From contig CAJOGG010000009.1 in the NCBI GenBank assembly GCA_905234205.1, positions 1-26,043 on the forward strand: a stretch of 26,043 nucleotides of DNA, in the 5' to 3' direction. Below, in pieces: positions 1 to 7,928 of the stretch. The notes under the pieces are model-generated. The model did no database searches, was not told the DNA's origin, and was given only the letters and a program-made list of their open reading frames with translations. The position numbers were made by a program, and so were the translations under genes. Every line of letters starts with the position of its first letter. Position 1 is the first letter of the stretch. This stretch comes from an uncultured Synergistales bacterium. GTDB taxonomy: Bacteria > Synergistota > Synergistia > Synergistales > Aminobacteriaceae.

Positions 1-1
1 G

Positions 2-634
2 CCATGTACGGCCAAGAAAGCTGAAATCTTGCGCGATGATCTGAAACGTGACGGCAAACAAAATGTTGATTACGTTCTCACGACTGAAGAAATGATAACA
101 ATGATTAAGCGTGCTGGAATTAGATTTGACATGCTCGAAAGTGAAGCTGCTGATATGCCTTTCGGAATGGGATCTGGCGGCGCGGTCATATTTGGAAATT
201 CCGGCGGAGTCATGGAGGCCGCATTGCGTACACTTTGTGAAGGGCCTGAACGTTCAGCGATTGAAAACTTACGTAACAGTGGCGTAAGAGGGCCGGGACC
301 GTTGCGTGAGTTCACGTTCAATTACAAGGGCAACGAGATTAAAGCGGCAGTAGTTAGCGGACTTGCTGAAGCTGATGCATTACTACAACGAATCAAGAAC
401 GGCGAGAGCTTCTATCACTTTGTTGAAGTCATGGCATGTAGACGAGGCTGTATCATGGGAGGCGGCCAACCTGCACACGCTGGCTTCAGGACGAAAGAGG
501 CTCGTAAACACGGGCTTTATGAGTCAGACATCAACACACAGATCAAGAAATCAAACGAGAACCCCACAGCGTTAGCCTTGTACGAAACATTAATCAAGGG
601 ACGCGAACACGAATTACTCCACAGTCATAGATAA
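2..634 (+). CDS. hydA: [FeFe] hydrogenase catalytic subunit, C-terminal part (5' end outside window)
   Basis: This is the H-cluster domain of an iron-only hydrogenase, which reversibly reduces protons to H2 in the cytoplasm using electrons from ferredoxin and/or NAD(P)H. The frame is open from the first bases, and the start lies left of the window. Visible family motifs are PCTAKKAE at the very edge (H-cluster motif 2, cysteine at residue 2), FGMGSGGAVIFGNSGGVMEA around residues 54-73, and VMACRRGCIMGGGQP near residues 142-156 (motif 3, with two cluster-ligating cysteines). The remaining ~50 residues form the small-subunit-like tail that is fused in monomeric enzymes. The L1 motif (TSCCPxW) and any N-terminal Fe-S domains are outside, so I cannot tell HndD-like from simpler HydA types. 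The residues between the motif-3 cysteines are RR, where PG is common. The gene ends 20 nt before a terminator, so it is the last gene of its operon. Confidence 0.93.
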   Translation, partial: PCTAKKAEILRDDLKRDGKQNVDYVLTTEEMITMIKRAGIRFDMLESEAADMPFGMGSGGAVIFGNSGGVMEAALRTLCEGPERSAIENLRNSGVRGPGPLREFTFNYKGNEIKAAVVSGLAEADALLQRIKNGESFYHFVEVMACRRGCIMGGGQPAHAGFRTKEARKHGLYESDINTQIKKSNENPTALALYETLIKGREHELLHSHR

Positions 635-653
635 CAAAGCAATACATACCAAA

Positions 654-694
654 CTCCCCTCCTAGTGTGAATGCTAAGAGGGGATAATTTTATT
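654..694 (+). terminator. Rho-independent terminator after hydrogenase gene
   Basis: CCCCTC at 656-661 pairs with GAGGGG at 678-683. The helix is extended by TAG/CTA (663-665 with 674-676) across one C-A mismatch, and the loop is 8 nt. An AT-rich tract (ataattttatt) follows. It separates the hydrogenase gene from cysS. Confidence 0.8.
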
Positions 695-705
695 CTTGCC
701 TGTTT

Positions 706-714
706 TGGTACAAT
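706..714 (+). promoter_or_regulatory. Extended -10 promoter for cysS-lplT
   Basis: TGGTACAAT matches the extended -10 pattern TGnTATAAT with one mismatch. No good -35 lies 16-18 nt upstream, which is normal for extended -10 promoters. It falls just after the terminator and 27 nt before the cysS ATG. Confidence 0.5.
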
Positions 715-740
715 ACTCTGCAACAAGATTCGGAAAGGAT

Positions 741-2177
741 ATGAAAATTTTGACACTTGCATTATACAACGACCTCACACGTAAGAAGGAAAAGTTCATT
801 CCCATTGAAGAAGGCAAGGTGAGATTTTATTCATGCGGGCCAACGGTTTACGATTATTTCCATGTGGGCAACGCTAGACCGTTCATCGTGTTTGACGTGT
901 TAAGACGCTGGCTTGAACATGAGGGCTATAAAGTTACGTTTGTGCAAAATTTCACTGACATTGACGACAAAATGATTCACAGAGCTCATCAGGAGCATAT
1001 CACAGTTGCAGAACTCGCAGAAAAATTCATAGCTGAATACAACAAAGACGCTGACGCACTAGGAATTAGACGTCCCGACGTTTCCCCGAGAGCCACTGAA
1101 CATATACCAGAGATAATCAACACGATTGAGAGAATAATTGCTAACGGTCATGCTTACGTTTCTGAAGGCGACGTGTATTTTGACATTCAGAGCTGGCCGA
1201 AATATGGATCGCTTTGCAAACAGAACCTTGAAGACTTGGAGGCAGGCGCACGAGTCGAACCAGGCGAGAAGAAAAAAGACCCGCTAGACTTTGCATTATG
1301 GAAAGCTGAAAAGCCCGGCGAACCTTCGTGGGAGAGTCCTTGGGGTAAAGGCCGTCCAGGTTGGCACATTGAATGCTCGGCTATGTCATCAAAATATTTG
1401 GGCGATAACATTGACATTCATTCAGGCGGAGTAGATTTAATGTTCCCTCACCACGAGAACGAAGCCGCGCAGAGTGAAGCCGCTACGAATAACGGAAAGC
1501 CATTCGTAAATTACTGGTTACACAACGGGTTCTTATTGATTGACAGCGAAAAAATGTCAAAGTCGCTTGGAAATTTCCTCACAGCTAGAGCCGCCATTGA
1601 GAAATACCCCCCGTTAGCTTTGAGATTCTTTATGTTGAGTGCACATTACAGAAGCCCAATTAATTTCACGCCCGAAGGACTTGAACAAGCTGCCGCAGGT
1701 GTATCACGTTTAAGGAATTGTAAGAGCGATTTAGACTTTGCGGCCAAGACTCGAACAGGCGATTCTGATTTTGACATCAACAAATTTCACGATGAACTCA
1801 AAGAACTTGACAAGAAATTCTCCGACGCAATGAACGACGACTTCAACACAGCCGCCGCTATGGGAATATTGTTTGACGTTGTATCGTTGATTAACACGAG
1901 CCTCAAGAATCACGACAAGCTCCCCGAAGAGTTTTTTACGGCCTCAAAGAATGCGTTGAACACCTACGACGAAATTTTAGGGGTAATTGGTCCTGATGAA
2001 GCAGAATGTGAGAATGACAACGAAAGCGCAGAAATAGAAGCATTAATTCAGGAACGTACACAAGCACGTAAAGCAAAGAACTTCGCCCGCTCTGATGAAA
2101 TTCGCGACACGTTAAAAGCTCGTGGGATTATTCTTGAGGATACACCACAGGGCACTAAATGGAAGAAGGAATTATAG
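741..2177 (+). CDS. cysS: Cysteinyl-tRNA synthetase
   Basis: Class I aminoacyl-tRNA synthetase that charges tRNA-Cys with cysteine in the cytoplasm. It is 478 aa, a normal family length. The zinc-site cysteine is C32 in SCGPTVYD, the HIGH-type signature is HVGN at 41-44, further zinc ligands are C212 (HIECSAMSS) and the His/Glu of FPHHENE, and KMSKSLGNF lies at about 271-279. The C-terminal third is the DALR-type helical anticodon region. I chose ATG 741 because GGAAAGG sits at 732-738. The frame stays open back to a TTG at 696, but that would lie upstream of the likely promoter and the family N-terminus begins near the ATG. The lplT-like gene follows after only 3 nt, so the two are probably cotranscribed. 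Confidence 0.97.
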   Translation: MKILTLALYNDLTRKKEKFIPIEEGKVRFYSCGPTVYDYFHVGNARPFIVFDVLRRWLEHEGYKVTFVQNFTDIDDKMIHRAHQEHITVAELAEKFIAEYNKDADALGIRRPDVSPRATEHIPEIINTIERIIANGHAYVSEGDVYFDIQSWPKYGSLCKQNLEDLEAGARVEPGEKKKDPLDFALWKAEKPGEPSWESPWGKGRPGWHIECSAMSSKYLGDNIDIHSGGVDLMFPHHENEAAQSEAATNNGKPFVNYWLHNGFLLIDSEKMSKSLGNFLTARAAIEKYPPLALRFFMLSAHYRSPINFTPEGLEQAAAGVSRLRNCKSDLDFAAKTRTGDSDFDINKFHDELKELDKKFSDAMNDDFNTAAAMGILFDVVSLINTSLKNHDKLPEEFFTASKNALNTYDEILGVIGPDEAECENDNESAEIEALIQERTQARKAKNFARSDEIRDTLKARGIILEDTPQGTKWKKEL

Positions 2178-2180
2178 AGA

Positions 2181-3443
2181 ATGTTTAAGTTGTTAATAGC
2201 AAGACGTTTTATGCCGTTATTCCTGACGCAGTTTCTTGGAGCCTTTAACGATAACTTTTTCAAGAGCTCGTTAATGATGCTGATAACTTACAGACTTGGA
2301 GACGCTGCCGGAATTGACTCGCGTATACTCGTTAATGCTGCGGCCGGGATATTTATATTGCCGTTCTTCCTATTTGCTGGACCTGCTAGCGACTTGGCCG
2401 ATAAATATGATCGTTCGGACTTAATGCGCTGGGTAAAATTTGCTGAGATAGTCGTAATGGCCGGGGCTGCTCTTGGTTATTGGCTGAATAACGTGTGGCT
2501 GTTAATGTTCGTGTTGTTCATGATGGGGGCACAGTCAGCTTTCTTCAGTCCCGCAAAATATAGTATCTTGCCTCAACATTTACCGGAAGAGGAATTAATC
2601 GCGGGCAATGGCTTAATACAAATGGGCACGTACTTAGCAATCTTAACAGGAACTATAGCGGGCGGTTTAACGATTTTGAAGGAGAACGGAGTTTATTTAG
2701 TCGGGGGTATAGCTGTGAGCATAGCGGCTGCTGGTTGGTTAAGCAGTATGTTAATCCCTCCTACAAAGCCTATAAATCCTGAAATCAAAGTTTCGTTCAG
2801 CATTGTAAGGCGTACGATTAACATGTTCCGTGAAGTTTACCCGATGAGAAAAGTTTTTGGGGCAATGATGGCGATCTCATGGTTCTGGCTAGTTGGTGCT
2901 ACGTTCTTGGCCCAATTCCCTACTTATTCACGCTTAACTCTTGGCACTGATGAAAGTGTAGCGACGGCTTTTCTCGCGATATTCTCATGTGGGATAGGAT
3001 TCGGGTCAATGTTCTGCAACGCTTTACTCAAAGGCAAAGTTACGACTAAATACGTCCCTTCAGCCGCTTACGGTATAGCTATAGCCAGTGTGTTGTTATG
3101 GTACGTGAGCAATCGTCCTCCAGTTCCAGCAGGTACTCCCGAAATTGGAGCTTGGGAATTTTTCTCACGCCCTGAAAATTTCATGATAACGTTCTGTTTG
3201 TTCGTGATAGCGTTTTGCGGAGGACTATATATTGTTCCGTTGTACGCAGTCATGCAGACGAAGGCACCCGAAGAAAAAGTTTCCGGCGTAATAGCTTGCT
3301 CAAACATCAGCGACTCGCTATTCATGGCTGTAGCAGCGTTGGGCGCAAGTTTATTAATCTCAATGGGAGTAAGTATTCCGCAGATATTCTTGACCATGGG
3401 GCCAAGTACTTTTGTGGTTGGTTTGCTCGTGGGATTGTTGTAA
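2181..3443 (+). CDS. lplT: MFS transporter, LplT-like lysophospholipid flippase family
   Basis: A 420-aa, very hydrophobic protein with about 12 predicted membrane segments. The N-terminus (FLTQFLGAFNDNFFKSSLM) and the next loop with SDLADKYDR are typical of the MFS branch that includes LplT and the transporter half of Aas-LplT fusions. In that family the protein flips lysophosphatidylethanolamine inward for re-acylation by Aas. Here it stands alone with no acyltransferase fused, so the substrate is inferred by family only. It starts 3 nt after the cysS stop, with the Shine-Dalgarno-like AAGGA inside the end of cysS. It ends at a strong terminator. A general MFS exporter is the main alternative. 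Confidence 0.8.
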   Translation: MFKLLIARRFMPLFLTQFLGAFNDNFFKSSLMMLITYRLGDAAGIDSRILVNAAAGIFILPFFLFAGPASDLADKYDRSDLMRWVKFAEIVVMAGAALGYWLNNVWLLMFVLFMMGAQSAFFSPAKYSILPQHLPEEELIAGNGLIQMGTYLAILTGTIAGGLTILKENGVYLVGGIAVSIAAAGWLSSMLIPPTKPINPEIKVSFSIVRRTINMFREVYPMRKVFGAMMAISWFWLVGATFLAQFPTYSRLTLGTDESVATAFLAIFSCGIGFGSMFCNALLKGKVTTKYVPSAAYGIAIASVLLWYVSNRPPVPAGTPEIGAWEFFSRPENFMITFCLFVIAFCGGLYIVPLYAVMQTKAPEEKVSGVIACSNISDSLFMAVAALGASLLISMGVSIPQIFLTMGPSTFVVGLLVGLL

Positions 3444-3451
3444 CAGATAGG

Positions 3452-3486
3452 CCCCTGCCGTTATGACAGGGGTTAAAATTTTTTTT
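3452..3486 (+). terminator. Rho-independent terminator after lplT-like gene
   Basis: CCCCTG (3452-3457) pairs with CAGGGG (3467-3472) around a 9-nt loop, followed after TTAAAA by eight T (3479-3486). It lies between two convergent genes, lplT (+) and rsmD (-). The T tract is on the + side, so it mainly serves cysS-lplT. Confidence 0.9.
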
Positions 3487-3489
3487 GCA

Positions 3490-3969
3490 CTAACAAAGCT
3501 TCAAGAACGTTAAACAAGTTTGTCCGTATTGGCGCTCTGAGATTATTTCGAAATTTTCGGGAGGCAATAATTCTTCCCCAACTGAATGCTCAAACACAAA
3601 CACGCAATCAGGAGCAAATAGCTTGTCAAGATTCTGCAATGTCAATAATTCTTCACACCAACCAGCATTGTACGGAGGATCGGCAAAAATTATATCGAAG
3701 GTCATTTCACGTTTCACAAGCCACGAAATTGCGCGCCGAATATCAAGCGAAAGAACTATAGAGTCTTTCACCTTCCCCTTAATGTTCTCTGCTCGTGATT
3801 TAATGCTCTCAACAAAGACGCAAGACTCTGCCCCGCGTTTTAGTGCTTCCCGCCCTACTTGGCCCGTACCTGCGAATAAGTCCAGAAAGTTTTTATCCTT
3901 AATATTTCCAAGTATGCTGAAGAGTGCGAGTAATGCCCGGTTAGTTGTTGGTCGTACTTCCTTAATCAT
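3490..3969 (-). CDS. rsmD: 16S rRNA (guanine-966-N2) methyltransferase RsmD, short form
   Basis: SAM-dependent methyltransferase acting on G966 of 16S rRNA during 30S assembly. The SAM-binding loop LDLFAGTGQVGREALKRGA lies at about residues 28-46, and the catalytic DPPY motif (FADPPYN) near 95-101. At 159 aa it is shorter than usual (180-200). It begins at RPTTNRALLALFSIL and lacks the usual N-terminal strand (RIIxGxxxGRxL). An in-frame TAG two codons upstream of the ATG rules out a longer start. There is no clear ribosome-binding site. The start lies 8 nt inside the end of trmB, so translation is probably coupled to it. Last gene of the minus-strand block. Confidence 0.9.
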   Translation of the reverse strand: MIKEVRPTTNRALLALFSILGNIKDKNFLDLFAGTGQVGREALKRGAESCVFVESIKSRAENIKGKVKDSIVLSLDIRRAISWLVKREMTFDIIFADPPYNAGWCEELLTLQNLDKLFAPDCVFVFEHSVGEELLPPENFEIISERQYGQTCLTFLKLC

Positions 3970-4897
3970 GCGCTAATTTGTCGGCTACGTCGTTTAATGC
4001 GGCTCTAACTGCTGGAGTCAAAAATGCTTCCGTTGTCTTATCGAGTCTTATCAAGAATCCCTCGTCGCGTGGCAAAATGTTAATGTAAAATTTCTGCTCA
4101 AACTCGTCGTCACTGGTCAACGTATCAAGCAAGTAATTATTCTTCTCCGGATTCGTGAAATACCGCCCGAACTTCCAGAATGATTTACCCGATTCGTTCT
4201 TGCCTGTGAGATTCTTTAAGCCTGCTACTTGTGCCTCTGTTACGTTGTGATTAATTTTTATGTGCATATCCTGTGAGGTCCTCCGTGAAATTGTGAATGT
4301 CTTTGTCTTCCTGAAACGTACCCTGAAAATATTTTTGCCCTCGTCTAGCCATTTGCGCTCGTATTTTGTCGTTATTGCTCGTTGTGGATTAATCGTGAAC
4401 TCTGTTAGCTCTAACGCCTCGTGACTCCCTAAAACGTCCTTAACTTCATTCGCGTAAGGTTCATCGTCGCTGACCATTTCGAAGACTCCACCGACCTTTA
4501 ACACTGCGGCCAAGCCATCGGAAAAATCTTTAGCCGTGACTCTTCTATGAGCTTGTTTGTTGCTTGACCAAGGGCACGGGAATTGCATAATGATTTTCTC
4601 AAGTGTCTCATCAGCAAATAATTCACGTAACATATAGCGCGCGTCAATGTTAATTATTCGTAAGTTGTTGAGGCCGGCGGCACGTCTAGCACAACGCAAT
4701 ACACATGACTGTGAAATCTCTACGCCATATAGCAAAATTTCCGGATTAGCTTCTGCATATTGCACAGTAAATTCTCCGTTGCCGAAACCTATTTCAAGCT
4801 GCGTGTGAACTTTTACAGGAAGAGGAAGACCGCTTTCAGGATAAATTATTACCCCATATTGCGGCCTTGCGTTCGTGGTTGCGCTTAAAATGTCCAT
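3962..4897 (-). CDS. trmB: tRNA (guanine-N7)-methyltransferase TrmB with C-terminal extension
   Basis: Makes m7G46 in the tRNA variable loop using SAM. The SAM loop is EIGFGNGEFTVQYAE (about residues 35-49), YGVEIS follows as the acidic strand end, and FPCPWSSNKQAHRR matches the TrmB signature (usually PDPWPKKRHxKRR) with C replacing D. The core ends near residue 200, matching normal TrmB length. Another ~110 residues follow in frame, beginning near FTISRRTSQDMHIK and containing FWKFGRYF and FLIRLDKTTEAF, which I do not recognise. It overlaps the phosphohexomutase gene by 13 nt and rsmD by 8 nt. Confidence 0.88.
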   Translation of the reverse strand: MDILSATTNARPQYGVIIYPESGLPLPVKVHTQLEIGFGNGEFTVQYAEANPEILLYGVEISQSCVLRCARRAAGLNNLRIINIDARYMLRELFADETLEKIIMQFPCPWSSNKQAHRRVTAKDFSDGLAAVLKVGGVFEMVSDDEPYANEVKDVLGSHEALELTEFTINPQRAITTKYERKWLDEGKNIFRVRFRKTKTFTISRRTSQDMHIKINHNVTEAQVAGLKNLTGKNESGKSFWKFGRYFTNPEKNNYLLDTLTSDDEFEQKFYINILPRDEGFLIRLDKTTEAFLTPAVRAALNDVADKLAHD

Positions 4898-6267
4898 GTA
4901 AAATCCGGCAATCCTTCCGCCAAAACTCGTGCCTTAACGTCAGCCATTATTCGCTCTAGTGCCTCCTGCGTATGACCTTCACAACGTACAGTTACTACAG
5001 GTTGAGTGTTAGAGCCTCGAATTAATCCCCAACCATCAGGATAAAGAATCCTCACGCCGTCAACAACGCTGCATTTATATTCTTTCTGTGCTTTGTCCTT
5101 GATACGGTCAACAGTTGCGAATTTCTCCTCGTCTGAACATGGAACGCGAATCTCTTCTGTTGAAGGATAAACAGGAATTGAAAGCATTAAACGCGAGAGC
5201 GACTCGTTAGTTTTCGATAGGATTCTCAATAAACGTCCCGCAGCATAAAACGCGTCATCATGCCCGAAAAATTCATCAGCAAAGAACATGTGCCCGGAAT
5301 ACTCACCAGCGAATAACGCGCCTAACTCACGCATTTTAGCTTTGATTAACGAGTGCCCCGACCTCCAATAAAGAACATGCCCTCCGAATTTCTCCGCTAA
5401 CTCTGGAAGCACCATGCTGCATTTTGGTTCAACGATCACATCAGCGCCCTTGTGTTCAGCAAGTAATTCCTTCCAGTATAGAGTCATGAGCCTATCGCCA
5501 AAAATCACATCGCCTTTATCGTCAACGACTCCGATCCTATCTGCGTCACCATCAAATGCTATTCCAACGTCCGCTTTCTCGCTCTTAACTCGTTCAATTA
5601 ACGCCTGTAAGTTCTCGCGCTTCTGTGGGTCGGGGTGATGATTCGGGAAATGTCCGTCTGGTTCATCAAAGAGTGATACACATTCACAGCCTAACATCTC
5701 GAAATATTTCTTGGCCGTAATTCCTGCTGATCCATTTCCTGAGTCACATACGACCTTGAATTTTTTGCTGAAGGGTAAATCGAATTTCGCCACCAACATT
5801 TTCAAATACTCGTCGTTAATATCAGCGTGAGTCAATTTCCCTTTGCCCGTCTCAAAATTTCCACCCTGTGCTATAAGTCTAATGTTTCTGACATCATCGC
5901 CGTATAAAGTCCCGTGTTCAAAGCATAGTTTTAAGCCGTTCATGTCCGCGGGATTGTGTGAGCCTGTAATCATTACTCCGCCCGAATAATTAAATCGTAT
6001 CAAGCTCCAATAAAGCATGGGTGTAGTAACAAGTCCAACGTCAACAACGTCAAGCCCAGTTGATAACACACCCTCAATCAAAGCTGCTTTGATTCGTGGA
6101 GTTGAGAGTCTTGCGTCGCCCCCGACAGTTATTCCCGACGTTACGTCCATTCTTATAAGCCATGAGCCATAAGCCCGGCCAATTGCGTTTGCTACTTCAT
6201 CAGTGAGATCTATATCTGCGACTCCGCGTATATCATATTCTCTAAATATATTTTCTGGAATGTTCAT
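4885..6267 (-). CDS. Phosphomannomutase/phosphoglucomutase
   Basis: Alpha-D-phosphohexomutase that interconverts hexose 6- and 1-phosphates and feeds nucleotide-sugar and envelope polysaccharide synthesis. It is 460 aa from the chosen start. The four family signatures are present in order: the phosphoserine loop ITGSHNPADMNG, the Mg-binding DGDADRIG, the sugar-specificity loop GEYSGHMFF, and the C-terminal phosphate loop RGSNTQPVVTVRCEG. The N-terminus FREYDIRG is typical of the PMM/PGM group. I chose ATG at 6267 because GAAGGAG lies upstream, although 14 nt away. A GTG at 6315 would add 16 residues but lies at the T tract of the preceding terminator. First gene of the overlapping pgm-trmB-rsmD set. 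Whether glucose or mannose phosphate is preferred cannot be read from sequence. Confidence 0.93.
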   Translation of the reverse strand: MNIPENIFREYDIRGVADIDLTDEVANAIGRAYGSWLIRMDVTSGITVGGDARLSTPRIKAALIEGVLSTGLDVVDVGLVTTPMLYWSLIRFNYSGGVMITGSHNPADMNGLKLCFEHGTLYGDDVRNIRLIAQGGNFETGKGKLTHADINDEYLKMLVAKFDLPFSKKFKVVCDSGNGSAGITAKKYFEMLGCECVSLFDEPDGHFPNHHPDPQKRENLQALIERVKSEKADVGIAFDGDADRIGVVDDKGDVIFGDRLMTLYWKELLAEHKGADVIVEPKCSMVLPELAEKFGGHVLYWRSGHSLIKAKMRELGALFAGEYSGHMFFADEFFGHDDAFYAAGRLLRILSKTNESLSRLMLSIPVYPSTEEIRVPCSDEEKFATVDRIKDKAQKEYKCSVVDGVRILYPDGWGLIRGSNTQPVVTVRCEGHTQEALERIMADVKARVLAEGLPDFTWTF

Positions 6268-6301
6268 TGTAAATTTGTCAGCTCCTTCGTTAGTTAAGCC
6301 T

Positions 6302-6310
6302 ATATTAGCA
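6302..6310 (-). promoter_or_regulatory. Possible extended -10 promoter for pgm-trmB-rsmD
   Basis: On the minus strand TGCTAATAT lies between the gntP terminator and the phosphohexomutase gene. It keeps the TGn element but matches TATAAT at only four of six positions. A promoter is expected here because the terminator isolates this block from gntP. Read-through is the alternative. Confidence 0.3.
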
Positions 6311-6312
6311 CA

Positions 6313-6349
6313 CAAAAAAGAAGCAAGCCTCCTTTGTAGAAAGCCTGCT
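6313..6349 (-). terminator. Rho-independent terminator after gntP-like gene
   Basis: On the minus strand AGCAGGCTTTCT (6349-6338) and AGGAGGCTTGCT (6333-6322) can form 12 bp, four of them G-U, closed by the loop ACAA and followed by TCTTTTTTG. It is placed 27 nt after the permease stop. Confidence 0.88.
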
Positions 6350-6376
6350 CCCGTGAATTTATTGCTCGTTTTGAGA

Positions 6377-7741
6377 TTACAGGACGTACAGCGAGATTCC
6401 GTAAATCGCCAGCACTGCCACGACGCCTTGAATCAAAGTCGCTACAGTTTGAGCTTTATACGCCGTGTTAAGGTCCATGTCAGAGAATTGCGTTACTACC
6501 CAGAAATAAGAGTCATTAGCGTGTGAAACGACCATTGCGCCACTTCCGATAGCCAACGTAGCCAACACTGCTCCCATAGGGGCACCGAGTCCAAGTGAGC
6601 CAAGCATAGGGGCTATGATTTGTGCTGTGGTTACGATTGCAACAGTTGAAGAGCCTTGTGCAGTCTTGAGAGCCGCCGCGATTATGAACGGTAAAAATAT
6701 TCCAAAGTTGTATGAGCTAAGAGCTTCGCCAATGTAAGTTCCGACTCCTGAAGCCGCGATAACTGCTCCGAGTCCACCGCCTGCTGCCGTGATCATGATT
6801 ATGTTAGCGCCGTCCTTAACGCCTGCACCGATCCAACCGTTCGTAACTTCTTCAGTGAATGGAGCAAGGAAGAAACATAAAATCACGCCGATTGACAAAG
6901 CTATGACGGGATTACCAAGGAAATTGCTGACGATGAAGAGTGTTGACTCTTTTCCGCCGATTTTCGCTAACGTTGTCGGGTAACTGATGAATGAGCTAAG
7001 GCCGATTAAGATTAACGGGATAAGAATAGGAGCAAACGACTTGAACGCGCCAGGGAGCTTGCCATATTTTGCTTTGAGTTCCTCGTAGGACTCGCCGGCT
7101 TCAAGATTTTCATCAAACGGCACGGGGAGTCTTGGCCCTGCGATAAGAGCGTAAATGTAACCTGCTAACACTGAAATAATCGAGACTGCTATACCCCACA
7201 TAATAACCATGCCTAAATCCGCGCCGAGTTCGTTAGCTGCTGCAATAGGGCCAGGAGTCGGGGGTACGAGCGTGTGTGTTGCGTAAAGACCTGTTGAGAG
7301 TGCTATAGCCATAACTGAAAGCCTAACTCCGCTGCGTCTCGCTAATGATTTATTGAGGGACGATAGAATTACGAAGCCCGAGTCACAGAACACTGGAATC
7401 GATACTACCCAGCCGATTAAGCTCATGGCAAGAGCAGGACGCTTTTCCCCTACTACTTTCAGAACGCTATCAGCCATTGTGAAAGCCGCGCCGGATTTCT
7501 CAAGCATTGCCCCAATGATCGTGCCGAGTAAGATTACAATTCCTATACCGCGACAAGTTCCGCCGAAGCCATTAAGAATCGTATCGAGCACTTTTGCCGG
7601 AGCCATACCAACAGCCAATCCCATAGCTAACGCTACAGCAAACAACGCCACGAACGGGTGAAACTTGCACTTGGAAATCAATAACACCATTAAGATAATG
7701 GCAACGATAAGAATTACTACTAACATAGAACCTTGAACCAT
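6377..7741 (-). CDS. gntP: GntP-family gluconate:H+ symporter-type permease
   Basis: Inner-membrane permease of 454 aa with 12-14 hydrophobic segments. The central signature THTLVPPTPGPIAAANELG, the preceding PVFCDSGFVIL and the late SSTVAIVTTAQIIAPML are hallmarks of the GntP family, which imports gluconate and related sugar acids or hydroxy acids with protons. The exact substrate is not readable; no gluconate kinase or regulator is adjacent. AAGGAG lies 11 nt before the ATG at 7741. It is a single-gene unit, transcribed divergently from rimP and closed by its own terminator. Confidence 0.9.
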   Translation of the reverse strand: MVQGSMLVVILIVAIILMVLLISKCKFHPFVALFAVALAMGLAVGMAPAKVLDTILNGFGGTCRGIGIVILLGTIIGAMLEKSGAAFTMADSVLKVVGEKRPALAMSLIGWVVSIPVFCDSGFVILSSLNKSLARRSGVRLSVMAIALSTGLYATHTLVPPTPGPIAAANELGADLGMVIMWGIAVSIISVLAGYIYALIAGPRLPVPFDENLEAGESYEELKAKYGKLPGAFKSFAPILIPLILIGLSSFISYPTTLAKIGGKESTLFIVSNFLGNPVIALSIGVILCFFLAPFTEEVTNGWIGAGVKDGANIIMITAAGGGLGAVIAASGVGTYIGEALSSYNFGIFLPFIIAAALKTAQGSSTVAIVTTAQIIAPMLGSLGLGAPMGAVLATLAIGSGAMVVSHANDSYFWVVTQFSDMDLNTAYKAQTVATLIQGVVAVLAIYGISLYVL

Positions 7742-7785
7742 AAATAAAATTTCTCCTTTCGAATAAGTTTAAAGCCTTGGTCATA

Positions 7786-7815
7786 AGTATAGCGCAATTC
7801 AGTTTTTGTAGTATA
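7786..7815 (-). promoter_or_regulatory. Candidate gntP promoter region (two TATACT boxes)
   Basis: On the minus strand TATACT occurs twice (7791-7786 and 7815-7810), both upstream of the gntP ribosome-binding site. Neither has a convincing -35 at normal spacing. The upstream box lies close to the rimP -35, so the divergent promoters are nearly back to back and could interfere. Confidence 0.3.
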
Positions 7816-7822
7816 TATAAGG

Positions 7823-7851
7823 TTGTCAGAGACAAGAAATACGGTTATAAT
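7823..7851 (+). promoter_or_regulatory. Sigma70-type promoter of the rimP-nusA-infB operon
   Basis: TTGTCA (7823-7828) and a perfect TATAAT (7846-7851) are separated by exactly 17 nt. This is the best consensus promoter in the window. Transcription should start near 7858 and run into the leader hairpin at 7877. Confidence 0.8.
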
Positions 7852-7876
7852 TCCAAACAATTTCATGACTAACGTG

Positions 7877-7906
7877 AAAGGAGTGGGAAATTCCCTCTCC
7901 TTTTTT
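7877..7906 (+). terminator. Terminator-like hairpin in the rimP leader (possible attenuator)
   Basis: AAAGGAG (7877-7883) pairs with CTCCTTT (7897-7903). Inside, GGG/CCC (extendable to GGGAA/TTCCC) pairs across a T-T mismatch, and the helix runs straight into six T (7901-7906). This has the form of an intrinsic terminator read on the + strand. It lies about 20 nt after the predicted transcription start and 22 nt before the rimP ATG. No gene lies between promoter and hairpin, so if it works as a terminator it must attenuate the operon itself. Confidence 0.65.
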
Positions 7907-7928
7907 GTATGACAGTGATAATGTGAGA

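Noticed and set aside
696..740. Upstream TTG extension of cysS
   Set aside because: It overlaps the probable promoter, has no ribosome-binding site, and adds residues outside the CysRS family; ATG 741 has GGAAAGG upstream.
635..740. T-box leader for cysS
   Set aside because: The space holds a terminator for the upstream gene and a promoter; the leader left over (~20 nt) is too short for a T-box.
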